From NCBI GenBank assembly GCA_015146655.1, contig VKHL01000017.1, forward strand, positions 62,001 through 126,000: a stretch of DNA of 64,000 nucleotides. The letters run 5' to 3'. The DNA is from Ochromonas danica (lineage: Eukaryota; Sar; Chrysophyceae; Chromulinales; Chromulinaceae). Below are positions 21,129 through 30,406 of the stretch, piece after piece (position 1 is the stretch's first letter; every line of letters starts with the position of its first letter). Under the pieces are notes generated by a model. It saw only the letters and a list, made by a program, of their open reading frames with translations. It was not told where the DNA came from and ran no database searches. Made by a program: the position numbers and the translations under genes.

Positions 21129-21660
21129 TCAGTAGCTTAACCAACTCTGTTGAAGGCAAAATAGCAGTTGCCAAACACTTTTCACAAGTATGGAAAGCGA
21201 ATTGGAACTCCCTGCTTTCTGAATTGGTTCTTCACCACTTTCCTCCCTCTTTCGTTTCTTTCGTTCACTAGAAATTAACAGATAGTAGATTGGGTCTTCT
21301 TCTTCGGTCTGAAGGATTGAGTCTTGATTGAGTTGTCGTTTGTTGACAGCCCTATAAAGGTCGCGTGCATTGTCCATGACGAGGGAAGAACAACAGAAGG
21401 ATAACTTACGTTCTAAGCACTGATCTGGAGTATCCATAGTGCTTGATGGCTTCGGCTATTAAGATTCGCCCCGCCACGATATCTTCAGCTGCTTCATCTT
21501 TGGAGTGAAAAACACTTTCTTCCTCCTGGATCGACTTCACATCACGAGTAGGGGATGTTAGACCTAGGAAGGAACTAATATTGCGTAAAAGATTGATGAT
21601 TTGTGCAAAATCCAATTGGAAATCAAAAGAATGAATTTGAGTGAAAACCCGCGGTCGCCC
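21129..21660 (-). pseudogene. 5'-truncated minus-strand gene fragment
   Basis: Two exons can be joined: about 21660..21410 and 21351..21129, with a 58-nt GT-AG intron (gtaagt...tatag) whose phase fits. The peptide reads FDFQLDFAQIINLLRNISSF, then a charged stretch, then EAIKHYGYSRSVLRT across the junction, and ends SWLSY with a TGA. I do not recognise the protein. No start Met or upstream exon is visible; the frame runs left-to-right into the repeat at 21722-21769 next to the duplication breakpoint. It looks like the tail of a gene cut by the rearrangement. Some or all of it may still be transcribed. Confidence 0.45.
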
Positions 21661-21721
21661 CACTGACAAGCGCGCATTTTGGCACGCGCTAGATCTCCAG
21701 AAACAGCACTGCTGCAACTGC

Positions 21722-21769
21722 AGTGCTTGTGTGGAGCACCTGACCTCCCGCCACTCCATTGCTAAGAGG
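21722..21769. repeat. 45-bp motif at duplication breakpoint
   Basis: The stretch gtgcttgtgtggagcacc through ccattgctaagagga resembles the promoter sequences near 18050-18097 and 22120-22165. It stops exactly where homology to the Cys-rich gene's intron begins at 21769. Confidence 0.6.
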
Positions 21770-21834
21770 ACAAAAGCACGACAAAATATTGTTACCAATG
21801 AAAATCGCAAGCAAAACAATGGTGTACTACGTAC

Positions 21835-21932
21835 ATGATTTGGATGTGCGAAGGATTCGAAGTCTGAATACCCGGATGATAGCCATAGCGAGCTCCACCA
21901 GCAACTCCATCGGGGACAATAGGTGCTGCCAT
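21835..21932 (-). pseudogene. orphan exon 1 of the Cys-rich gene
   Basis: This 98-bp stretch matches exon 1 of the 17140-17874 gene base for base as far as I can read, from ATG to the GTACGT donor. The intron follows with a 3-bp insertion. The second exon is absent, because the duplication ends 2-3 bp before the acceptor. It can only make a 32-residue start plus read-through, so it is an orphan exon. Confidence 0.85.
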
Positions 21933-22249
21933 AATAGTCTTTAATCTGATCTCTGACTGTTTCTGTGGAGTTTGGTTTGTTCCTTCACCTTCCCACTGCA
22001 AGCAAGAAACAGAAATTTGGCGAATTGGCCGTTTCACTTCCGCCAGCCGACCGGGACCTGAACCAGCGAATCTGCGAAAACGCCACCACCGCTCAACTGT
22101 TGCTGGCAGTGCGGGGCAAGGGGTGCTTGTGTGCGGCACCTCCCGCCACTTCATTGCCAAGAGGAAGTCGTTCTCCTTCACCACACAGCCTCACAGTGCA
22201 ATCTCATTCATTCACCTCTGTTGCTGACCTTCGAAGTGGAAGAAGAGGG

Positions 22250-24361
22250 ATGTTGACGAATTTCTTCTTTGCCTTGCTGCAAGTTTCTTTGGCTTTGGCT
22301 GCTGCTACTACTGCCACTCAAACCTACCGTTTGAAAGAAATTAATTACCACGACCTGGCTGTTGGCAAATTGTCTGTTGCCCAAGCTGCCGTGGAAGCTC
22401 TGACTGAGGTCGGTGCTCTTCAAATCACTGACATCCCTAACTTTGCGAAAGCTCGCAAAGAAGCCTTGGGTAGAGTTGCTGAGTGCTACAAGTTTGATGA
22501 CAAAGCCTCTCGTCTGGTCATGTCTGATGGTGCTCGTCGCTACTCTTCAGGTGCTGCTTCTCATCGCGGTGTACCAGAGGCGATGTCCAGTCCTTGTGGT
22601 AATGATGCTGCTCATTTGAGAGCTGCTGTGGATGATGCCACGTCTCAGCTCTTTCATGCTTTCGACTTGGTGGTGAGCAAGAAGAGTGAGAAGAAGGCTG
22701 ATGCGAATGTGATGGAGCCATCCTACAGTAACTTCGTTGATCTGATGGCCGTTGGTGAGCACCTGGAGCATCTCCATACTTACTACAGCGGTGACGATGC
22801 TACTCTCGCCCAGGCAATCAGTCCAGCAACCGTGAATTACCACGTGGACTCTGGCTTGATGATTGCCATGACGACTGGATACTATGCACCTACTCCTGCC
22901 ACTGAAGCTTCCGGTCTTTACATGGAGTTAGCCGATGGACAGAAAGTGAAGGTTCTTGCCGACGACGATTCCCTGATTATCCTCATGGCGGATGGTGCAG
23001 CCAGTTGGCTGGCTCCTGTCTTCGGTCGCCCTCTTTATGCTCCTAGCCATGCGTTATTTGCGGATTTGCCTGCTAATGGGCAGGCTTCTCGTAGTTGGTA
23101 CGGTAAGATGTACCTCCCACCTGCTGATGCGGTGATTCCCCACGCTCGTATGCCCTTTGCGCGCTATCATTCTTTGGCAACCAACAATGCTGCTTCGCTG
23201 ACCACAGCGACTCAAAATAGTGAAGACCGACTTGTGGATCTTTTGCCCAGTGCTTGTGGAAGAGACAGCAGTCGCTACTTGGCTGTTGTGGCGACGACTT
23301 GCACTGAGGACAAGATCTACTGTTGGATGTCATGTATGAGTATCAGCTCTCTGTCATGCGGTGCTGACCAGTATCCTGTTTGCTGGAACTCTGCTACAAA
23401 TGTGACTGTTGATGGTGCTGCCCATTGTCCTAAAACTTGCAAGCCAGGTTGTCACACTACTCAGGCCCCAACCTTGGCCCCTTCTAGTGCCCCTACCATT
23501 TCTATTGCTCCAACCGTATCTCCTACTGACGCCCCAACCTACGCTCCATCGTTAACCCCAACCTTGTCTCCATCGGACGCCCCAACCGTAGCCCCAACCG
23601 TCGCTCCTTCTAACGCCCCCACCTTATCGCCAACCAACGCCCCAACCTTTTCTGCTGCTCCAACCTTGGTTCCAACCAACGCCCCAACTTTAGCTCCTTC
23701 TGATGTCCCAACCTTCGCGCCTTCTGACGCCCCAACTCTAGCTCCTACTAACGCCCCAACGCTTAGTCCAACAGCTCGTGTTGCTGATATCGTGAAGTTT
23801 GATGCCAGCTTTACAATGACTGTGGCCAATAGCACTGTGGAGCTTACAGATAAAGAGCAATCGGCTGTTAGAACAGCAGTGGCTGTTGTCTGCAACACCA
23901 GTGTGGACAATGTCGTCTATAATGGCTATAAACTTGCCGCCTCTGCGGTTGCTGTAGCCTTAAGAATTCAATCTTCTGGCAGTATTGTAGTAGCGGTCAC
24001 CATCAATGTTAACATGGTGAACTACGCTACCTCCACTCCCGAGGAGGTCTACAATGAATATAAGACTACTCTGTCCACCGCCGTAGGTTCAGGATCCCTT
24101 GTTAACTTTCTCAAATCTGCTGGTACTGAAGTTGGAACGAGCTATTTCAATAACGTTGCTGTTAACAGCGTGGTCACTTCTGGTTACGAGGTGGTAGAAG
24201 CCGATGATGACGATCATCACGACGAATACCAAGTGACGAAAGGTCAGATGGCGGGTTTGATTGTGGGAACGATCTGTGGCACTTTAATTCTGATGGGCAT
24301 CGTTTATGCCTATCTTGCCTATGTGGCAAGAAAGCCTTCTTCAGCTGCTTTGGAGAAGTAA
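22250..24361 (+). CDS. secreted 2OG-Fe(II) oxygenase-like protein with mucin stalk, copy 2
   Basis: The protein has 703 residues. I chose ATG 22250 because it matches the copy 1 start and gives the signal peptide; an open frame extends further upstream through the promoter but lacks a sensible start. The oxygenase core, including HxD, distal His and Arg, equals copy 1. The Cys-rich patch differs at about ten residues (for example CTEDKIYCWMSC against CTEDTIYCWMGC). The stalk is about 107 residues, 80 shorter, which accounts for the whole length difference. The post-stalk domain, membrane helix and tail are identical to copy 1. AATAAA lies at 24387-24392. It looks intact. Confidence 0.8.
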   Translation: MLTNFFFALLQVSLALAAATTATQTYRLKEINYHDLAVGKLSVAQAAVEALTEVGALQITDIPNFAKARKEALGRVAECYKFDDKASRLVMSDGARRYSSGAASHRGVPEAMSSPCGNDAAHLRAAVDDATSQLFHAFDLVVSKKSEKKADANVMEPSYSNFVDLMAVGEHLEHLHTYYSGDDATLAQAISPATVNYHVDSGLMIAMTTGYYAPTPATEASGLYMELADGQKVKVLADDDSLIILMADGAASWLAPVFGRPLYAPSHALFADLPANGQASRSWYGKMYLPPADAVIPHARMPFARYHSLATNNAASLTTATQNSEDRLVDLLPSACGRDSSRYLAVVATTCTEDKIYCWMSCMSISSLSCGADQYPVCWNSATNVTVDGAAHCPKTCKPGCHTTQAPTLAPSSAPTISIAPTVSPTDAPTYAPSLTPTLSPSDAPTVAPTVAPSNAPTLSPTNAPTFSAAPTLVPTNAPTLAPSDVPTFAPSDAPTLAPTNAPTLSPTARVADIVKFDASFTMTVANSTVELTDKEQSAVRTAVAVVCNTSVDNVVYNGYKLAASAVAVALRIQSSGSIVVAVTINVNMVNYATSTPEEVYNEYKTTLSTAVGSGSLVNFLKSAGTEVGTSYFNNVAVNSVVTSGYEVVEADDDDHHDEYQVTKGQMAGLIVGTICGTLILMGIVYAYLAYVARKPSSAALEK

Positions 24362-24936
24362 CTTCATTCCTTTTTTGATTCCCGTTAATAAATCTCCATA
24401 ACCCTGGTTCATGTCCCACTTTTGAATATTGTGTGGCATGGGGTTCAATTCACTAAATTACTAGAAAGAATGTTGGAATGGCTTTTGATTAGCCGTTATG
24501 AAATCTCTATATTTCTGAAATATAATATACCACCACTTTATACTAAGATAATATAATACGTCGGCATGCAATGTGCGGTTGGTTACAAGCTGTTAGTGGT
24601 TTGATTCCATCGTATGCTCTAAATACACTCCAAAGTCCAGAGGCGGCGGAAACTAACCAGTCGGCTATGGCAAGCGAAAGCGGACAGTACAAAACGAACG
24701 CCATGCGCCAAAATCCAGAGCCCGACAAAACTGAGACTTTGGAACGACAGAGACCGCACAACATCCAATCCAAACTCAAATCAATTCCATATTTTTAGTC
24801 CTATAGTCCACCAGAACCTCTGTAAAAGCTTTAAAAATGCTCGAAATGGATGAAAGTAATGTTATTAATGCAACTAAAAATGTCTTTGTGCATTATTAGA
24901 TGAGGAAGAAGTGAACATTCCAGCCACGCGCTATGC
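24362..24936. other. 3' flank of oxygenase copy 2
   Basis: Near-identical to 20530-21119 apart from a 19-bp deletion. No gene is recognised. Confidence 0.6.
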
Positions 24937-26185
24937 TACTGGATACTATGCACCTACTCCTGCCACTGAAGCTTCCGGTCTTTACATGGAGTTAGCCGAT
25001 GGACAGAAAGTGTAGGTTCTTGCCGACGACGATTCCCTGATTATCCTCATGGCGGATGGTGTAGCCAGTTGGCTGGCTCCTGTCTTCGGTCGCCCTCTTT
25101 ATGCTCCTAGCCATGCGTTATTTGCGGATTTGCCTGCTAATGGGCAGGCTTCTCGTAGTTGGTACGGTAAGATGTACCTCCCACCTGCTGATGCGGTGAT
25201 TCCCCACGCTCGTATGCCCTTTGCGCGCTATCATTCTTTGGCAACAAGCAATGCTGCTTCGCTGACCACAGCGACTCAAAATAGTGAAGACCGACTTGTT
25301 GACCTTTTGCCCAGTGCTTGTGGAAGAGACAGCAGTCGCTACTTGGCTGTTGTGCCGGACAGTTGCACTGAGGACACGATCTACTGTTGGATGGGATGTA
25401 TGAGTATCAGCTCTCTGTCATGCGGTAGTGGGCAATTTCCTGTTTGCTGGAACTCTGCTACAAATGTGACTGTTGATGGTGCTGCCCATTGTATGTCAAC
25501 TTGCAAGCCAGCTTGTGGCACCACTCGGGCCCCAACCTTGGCTCCAACCTTGGCTCCTACTGCTGCTCCTACTAATGCCCCAACGCTTAGTCCAACAACT
25601 CGTGTGGCAGATATCGTGAAGTTTGATGCCAGCTTTACAATGACTGTGGCCAATAGCACTGTGGAGCTTACAGATAAAGAGCAACGGGCTGTTAGAAAAG
25701 CAGTGGCTGCTGTCTACAACACCAGTGTGGACAATGTCGTCTATAATGGCTATAAACTTGCCGCCTCTGCGGTTGCTGTAGCCTTAAGAATTCAATCTTC
25801 TGGCAGTATTGTAGTAGCGGTCACCATCAATGTTAACATGGTGAACTACGCTACCTCCACTCCCGAGGAGGTCTACAATGAATATAAGACTACTCTGTCC
25901 ACCGCCGTAGGTTCAGGATCCCTTGTTAACTTTCTCAAATCTGCTGGTACTGAAGTTGGAACGAGCTATTTCAATAACGTTGCTGTTAACAGCGTGGTCA
26001 CTTCTGGTTACGAGGTGGTAGAAGCCGATGATGACGATCATCACGACGAATACCAAGTGACGAAAGGTCAGATGGCGGGTTTGATTGTGGGAACGATCTG
26101 TGGCACTTTAATTCTGATGGGCATCGTTTATGCCTATCTTGCCTATGTGGCAAGAAAGCCTTCTTCAGCTGCTTTGGAGAAGTAA
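24937..26185 (+). pseudogene. 5'-truncated oxygenase copy 3
   Basis: Homology to copies 1 and 2 begins abruptly at their codon 208 or so (actggatactatgcacc), so signal peptide, HxD and promoter are missing. An in-frame TAG replaces the Lys codon of KVKVLADD at about 25013-25015. From 25049 the frame is open for 378 codons through the distal His, Cys-rich patch, a stalk of only about 26 residues, the post-stalk domain, membrane helix and tail. The Cys patch mostly follows copy 1. Just after the stalk there are four replacement changes (S-R, T-K, V-A, C-Y) not found in the others. It cannot encode an active enzyme and may act only as a donor for gene conversion. AATAAA lies at 26211-26216. Confidence 0.85.
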
Positions 26186-26741
26186 CTTCATTCCTTTTTT
26201 GATTCCCGTTAATAAATCTCCATAACCCTGGTTCATGTCCCACTTTGAATACTGTGTGATGTGGATTCCAATTTGCTAAATTACTAGAAAGAATGTTGGA
26301 ATGGCTGTTAATTAGCCGTTATGAAATCTCTATTTTAAATACTACTAGCAGAGAATATACTAACCTATACTAAGATAATGAATACATGCAATTTCTCCCA
26401 ACAAGCGGTTGATTTCTAGCTGCTTGCGATTTGATTCCATGGTACCGCTTACAATGCATCGCATTCTGGTAGACAAGAAGGAAGAGGTTAAAGTCTCTAC
26501 AGTACCTTTAACTGGACGAAATGAATGGGCTTTGGAGAGTGTTGTTGTCATAAACACATCAAAGAGAAAAACGGTTTATTTTGTGGCAGTTTCAAAGGAC
26601 GTTAACTTAACAGGAAAGAAGCGGATGATGAGATGATGGCGACAACAAGATCAGTCAGACATTAGATCTTGTCCTGCTTAATATTAAAGAGTTGGTGTAA
26701 CTCAAGATACTGACCTGACCCTGTCATCGTGATAAAGTAGC
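26186..26741. other. 3' flank of copy 3 and upstream of TPR gene
   Basis: The first 55 bp match the other copies' flanks almost exactly. After that similarity falls quickly but can be traced to about 26450. The rest is presumably the promoter of the TPR gene. No further gene is seen. Confidence 0.6.
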
Positions 26742-29700
26742 ATGATGACTGATAAAGGTCTTTCAGAAGAGGAAGAGGAAGAAGCAGAGAGTGTTTCTGT
26801 CAAAAAGGGCATCTTATTGAAACGCAAAGACTTCCTCCATGTCGATCAAAGAGCCCAATCTCATCCTAACCGTACTTATTATTTCAAACGAATCCAGGAT
26901 GTTGATGGGGTAATTGATACTTGTACGAAGAAATTACAGGTAACAATACTATTTACTGTTTTGATTTTGTGCGTTTACGTTTTCGTGCAAATTTTGTCAT
27001 CTAGACGGATCCAAAAAATGGCAAAGCTTATTATCTTCGTGGTAGCTCTTATTTCAAGAAAGGTCAATTATCACAAGCAATTACTGATCTGACTGAGGCC
27101 ATTGCTTTACAACCAAATCATTTGGAAAGTTATTATTATCGTGGCATGGCATTGACACGTGTGGAAAACTTTACTGCTGCTCTGACTGATCTCTCTCATG
27201 TGCTTAAAGTCAATCCTGATCATATAAATGCATCCTTTGCACGTGCTGCCTTATACAATCAAATGGGTTTATTTCCTCAAGCCATTGAGGATTACAACGT
27301 AGCCTTATCTAAAGACATCCAGTCCATCAGTCTCTCACCGAAAGATCGAACAGGATCAGGAAATACTGGAGGAGTAGGGGAGGATGATCATTCAGCGATA
27401 GCAACGGAAGGAAGAAGTCGAAACTATTCAGTGGATACCTTTTCTGGTTCTCTCTTCAGTCCTGCGACAGTTAACTCTGACGGACCCATGCACACCACAC
27501 CACAATCCCAGCAAAACGGTTTAAATGCCAGTAGTACGAATAATAATGGCAGTGGTAATAGTCATGGGAAGATCAAGAAAATGGATAGTATTCATGCAAA
27601 TGGTCTGTTCTCTCTGTACAGCGCGCCAGCTGAAGGCTTAGCAGCTACGGAAGATAATCTGGAGAGTAATATTGATGATAGAATGAGAAAGACATCACCT
27701 GTTCGCTCTCGACATGGCCAGGATAATGAAAAGGTTGCCAATGATTATCATGCCAAAGGATATGCCTATCGTAAAGAAGGTGATTTTAACCGAGCTATTG
27801 AATGTTACACCCAAGCTTTGCAGATTTTCCCACAGCATTTCAAGTCATTATTCAACCGTGGGTTTGCCTATGATAAGTTGGGTCAGTACGCATTGGCCAT
27901 AGAGGACTACAGTAGAGCGTTGACCATCAGTCCGCAGCACGCCTATGTCTATTACAATCGTGGTATCACACTTGATCACATGCAGCATTTTGATAAGGCT
28001 ATTGAAGACTTTACCAAAGCATTGCAAATTCAACCACATCATCTTGATTTCTTATATAACCGTGGCTATTGCTATCGAAAAATCAACAAATTCTCCTTGG
28101 CAATCCATGATTTCACTGATATGATCAATACCATTCTACAATCCATTGAAAATGTGCATGCCATGGAAAAGAATGAAATTACCTTACCTCGTCAGAAGAT
28201 GTTATATAAAGCTTATTATCATCGTGCTTACTGCTACGAACAATGTCATCAAGTGCCACTGGCTATTCAAGACATGAACACCATCCTCGCACAAGTTCTG
28301 CCCAGCAGCAATCACCTTCCCTCTCTAACATATCGGGCGAGTCTCTTTGAGCAGAGCAAGCAATATCAACAAGCCATTCAAGATTACTCCATTATCTTGA
28401 ACCTTGACAGAAAGAATGTATTTGCCTGGAAAGGACGAGCAAAAGCAAATATTGCTGTGGGACAATATCAACCTGCCATCCATGATCTCTCACAATTTTT
28501 AGTCAATATGCCTGATCAAGATGGTGGAGATAATGGATTAGGCAGAATGGAAGGGTTCTATCTTCGCGGGTTGTGTTATAAATCAGTTATGGGACATTCA
28601 GAAGCCGTCGAAGATTTCTCTCATGTCATTGATATATTTCAACGTCAACGGTCAGAGCATGACATGGACATGGAAGTCGAAGAAATGGCTTGGAATGCTT
28701 ATCACCATCGTGGTTATTGTTATCGTAAATTGGAGAAGTTACCATTGGCATTGGAAGACTATTGTCAACTGATCCAATTTATGACAAACTTTCAGAGCAA
28801 GAATACGTCTCGCAATCGCCAGCCAGCATCATTCCAAACTATGCTGATTCGTGCTTATAACAATAGAGCCTTCATTTATGCCAAGTTGAACAATCTACAT
28901 GCTGCTATTCAAGATTACACAGTCTCCATTTCACTTGATCCTCAAAATGCACATGCATATCATAATCGTGGATTGATGTATGATAAACTTGGTCAGTTAG
29001 ATCAAGCGATGGCCGACTTCGGCAAGAGTTTTGAGCTAGATAGTGCTCAAACTTATGATCCAATGAATGGGAGAAAGCTTGGAGGGAACGCAACGATGGC
29101 TTCCAAAGATTCTGGAGCTCGTGCAAGGACAGGATCAATTGGTGATGGTATGATGTCAATTAGCAGCAATGCTTCTATCGGCAGTTTCCAAAGCAGCCAA
29201 GCATTTCCCAATATGCAATCCTCAGCCACAATTACGACTACTGGCGGAGTGATTGCTGCTAATACATCGAATAGATTGACCAGCTCTACGATCAATTCTC
29301 GTCCTGTTGCGGTTGGTGTGAATGAGTTGTCAAGATCATTTATTGCTGTGAGAAAGCTAGATGGCTCACCTCTTCGTATAGCTGATCTCTCAATCGATTC
29401 GCGTTCGATGCCTTCTCCTGCGCCAACTCTTCTAACGGCTAGATCATTCTCGTCTTCTTCCTTGAGGACAAGCGCATCCAATGGATTGAATATTCCACAG
29501 TCTGGTACTTCCAATACCGGAAACAAAGTTCCCCTACCGCCCAATAGCACCAATCATGGACGAAGTATTACCCCTAATAGCCTGCAAAGGCCGAGTGTGG
29601 CAGCATTGCCCCCACCTCCAATGCAAGCCTCCATTTCATCCTCACAGTATGTATTGACTGGTTCTAGTGCGAACACTGGTAGTGCCATCCCCAACACAAG

Positions 29701-30061
29701 CTACGGAGCATTCCGAAATCCTGTACCCATGGCGTCGAACACTGTCCCTTCTACCAATGATGATATTGGGGTTGGGCGGCAATCAATTTCGAATTCAAAT
29801 AGTAGTATGATCAACACAAGTGGTCCAGTGCCAGCTAGCAAAATGCAACCCGCAATTAGACAACAACCACAAGAATGGAAAAGAGGGGAAGCGATTGATG
29901 CTGCCAGCTATCTAGCTAGTCTAGCATCAAAAGGTGTCAATCAAAGCGATGAAGTCAACAACGATCGTTCTCTCAAACTGGGAGCGACCTTACGCTCTCT
30001 GTCAACTTCTTTGCCAAACGATATCGATCTTGTTGCACCTGGGAGGTTTAGTAATCGCTGA
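26742..30061 (+). CDS. TPR-repeat protein
   Basis: The spliced gene is 26742..26939 joined to 27005..30061 (65-nt GT-AG intron, phase 0), giving 1084 residues. The N-terminus is acidic (EEEEEEAES). A first set of TPR motifs covers about residues 45-165, for example AYYLRGSSYFKKGQLSQAI and SYYYRGMALTRVENF. A Ser/Asn-rich linker (about 170-300) precedes a long second TPR array (about 307-748), with repeats such as AYVYYNRGITLDHMQHFDKA. I see at least 12 TPRs. The last 330 residues are Ser/Pro/Asn-rich and probably disordered. TPR solenoids are protein-binding scaffolds. No enzyme or membrane part is visible, so the partner and pathway are unknown. Confidence 0.85.
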
Positions 30062-30406
30062 TATTATCATAGCCAATAGTATTTATTTTGTTGAGTAACG
30101 AGAGATATAATAGTTATAGACTGTTTTGTGTAAAGTCATAGTATATTAACATTAGCTGAATAGTATGTATTGTTTTTCAGCTTGCTTTCCAACCATTGAA
30201 AAGGCTGAAAAGCCAGTTTTAAAGTGTCATTGATAGGTTTCAAAGTCGTGTTTTGTTGTGGCAAGCGGTTTCGTTTGAGTGGCGTGTGCTTTTGAACAAA
30301 AACCCAAACAATAGCTGGAATACAAACAAAAACATATAATTAAACAATACACAATAAAATAGAATCCTTGAAATAATCAAATCAAATCTTAGCTGTGGTG
30401 AGATCA
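30062..30406. other. intergenic region, 345 bp
   Basis: AT-rich DNA between the TPR gene and the giant gene on the same strand. It should hold the TPR gene's 3' end and the giant gene's promoter. No repeat or gene is seen. Confidence 0.5.

Larger units (their letters stand above)
21769..24931. repeat. segmental duplication, copy 2
   Basis: Copy of 17714-21119. The left edge falls about 2 bp inside the intron of the Cys-rich gene, just before its acceptor AG. The right edge is at the ccacgcgct motif, where the truncated third oxygenase copy starts. A 19-bp deletion near 24867 and the shorter stalk explain most of the length difference. Confidence 0.9.

Noticed and set aside
21965-22249. 95-codon upstream extension of oxygenase copy 2
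   Set aside because: It runs through the promoter, has no ATG at its start and is not present in copy 1. The signal peptide begins at ATG 22250.
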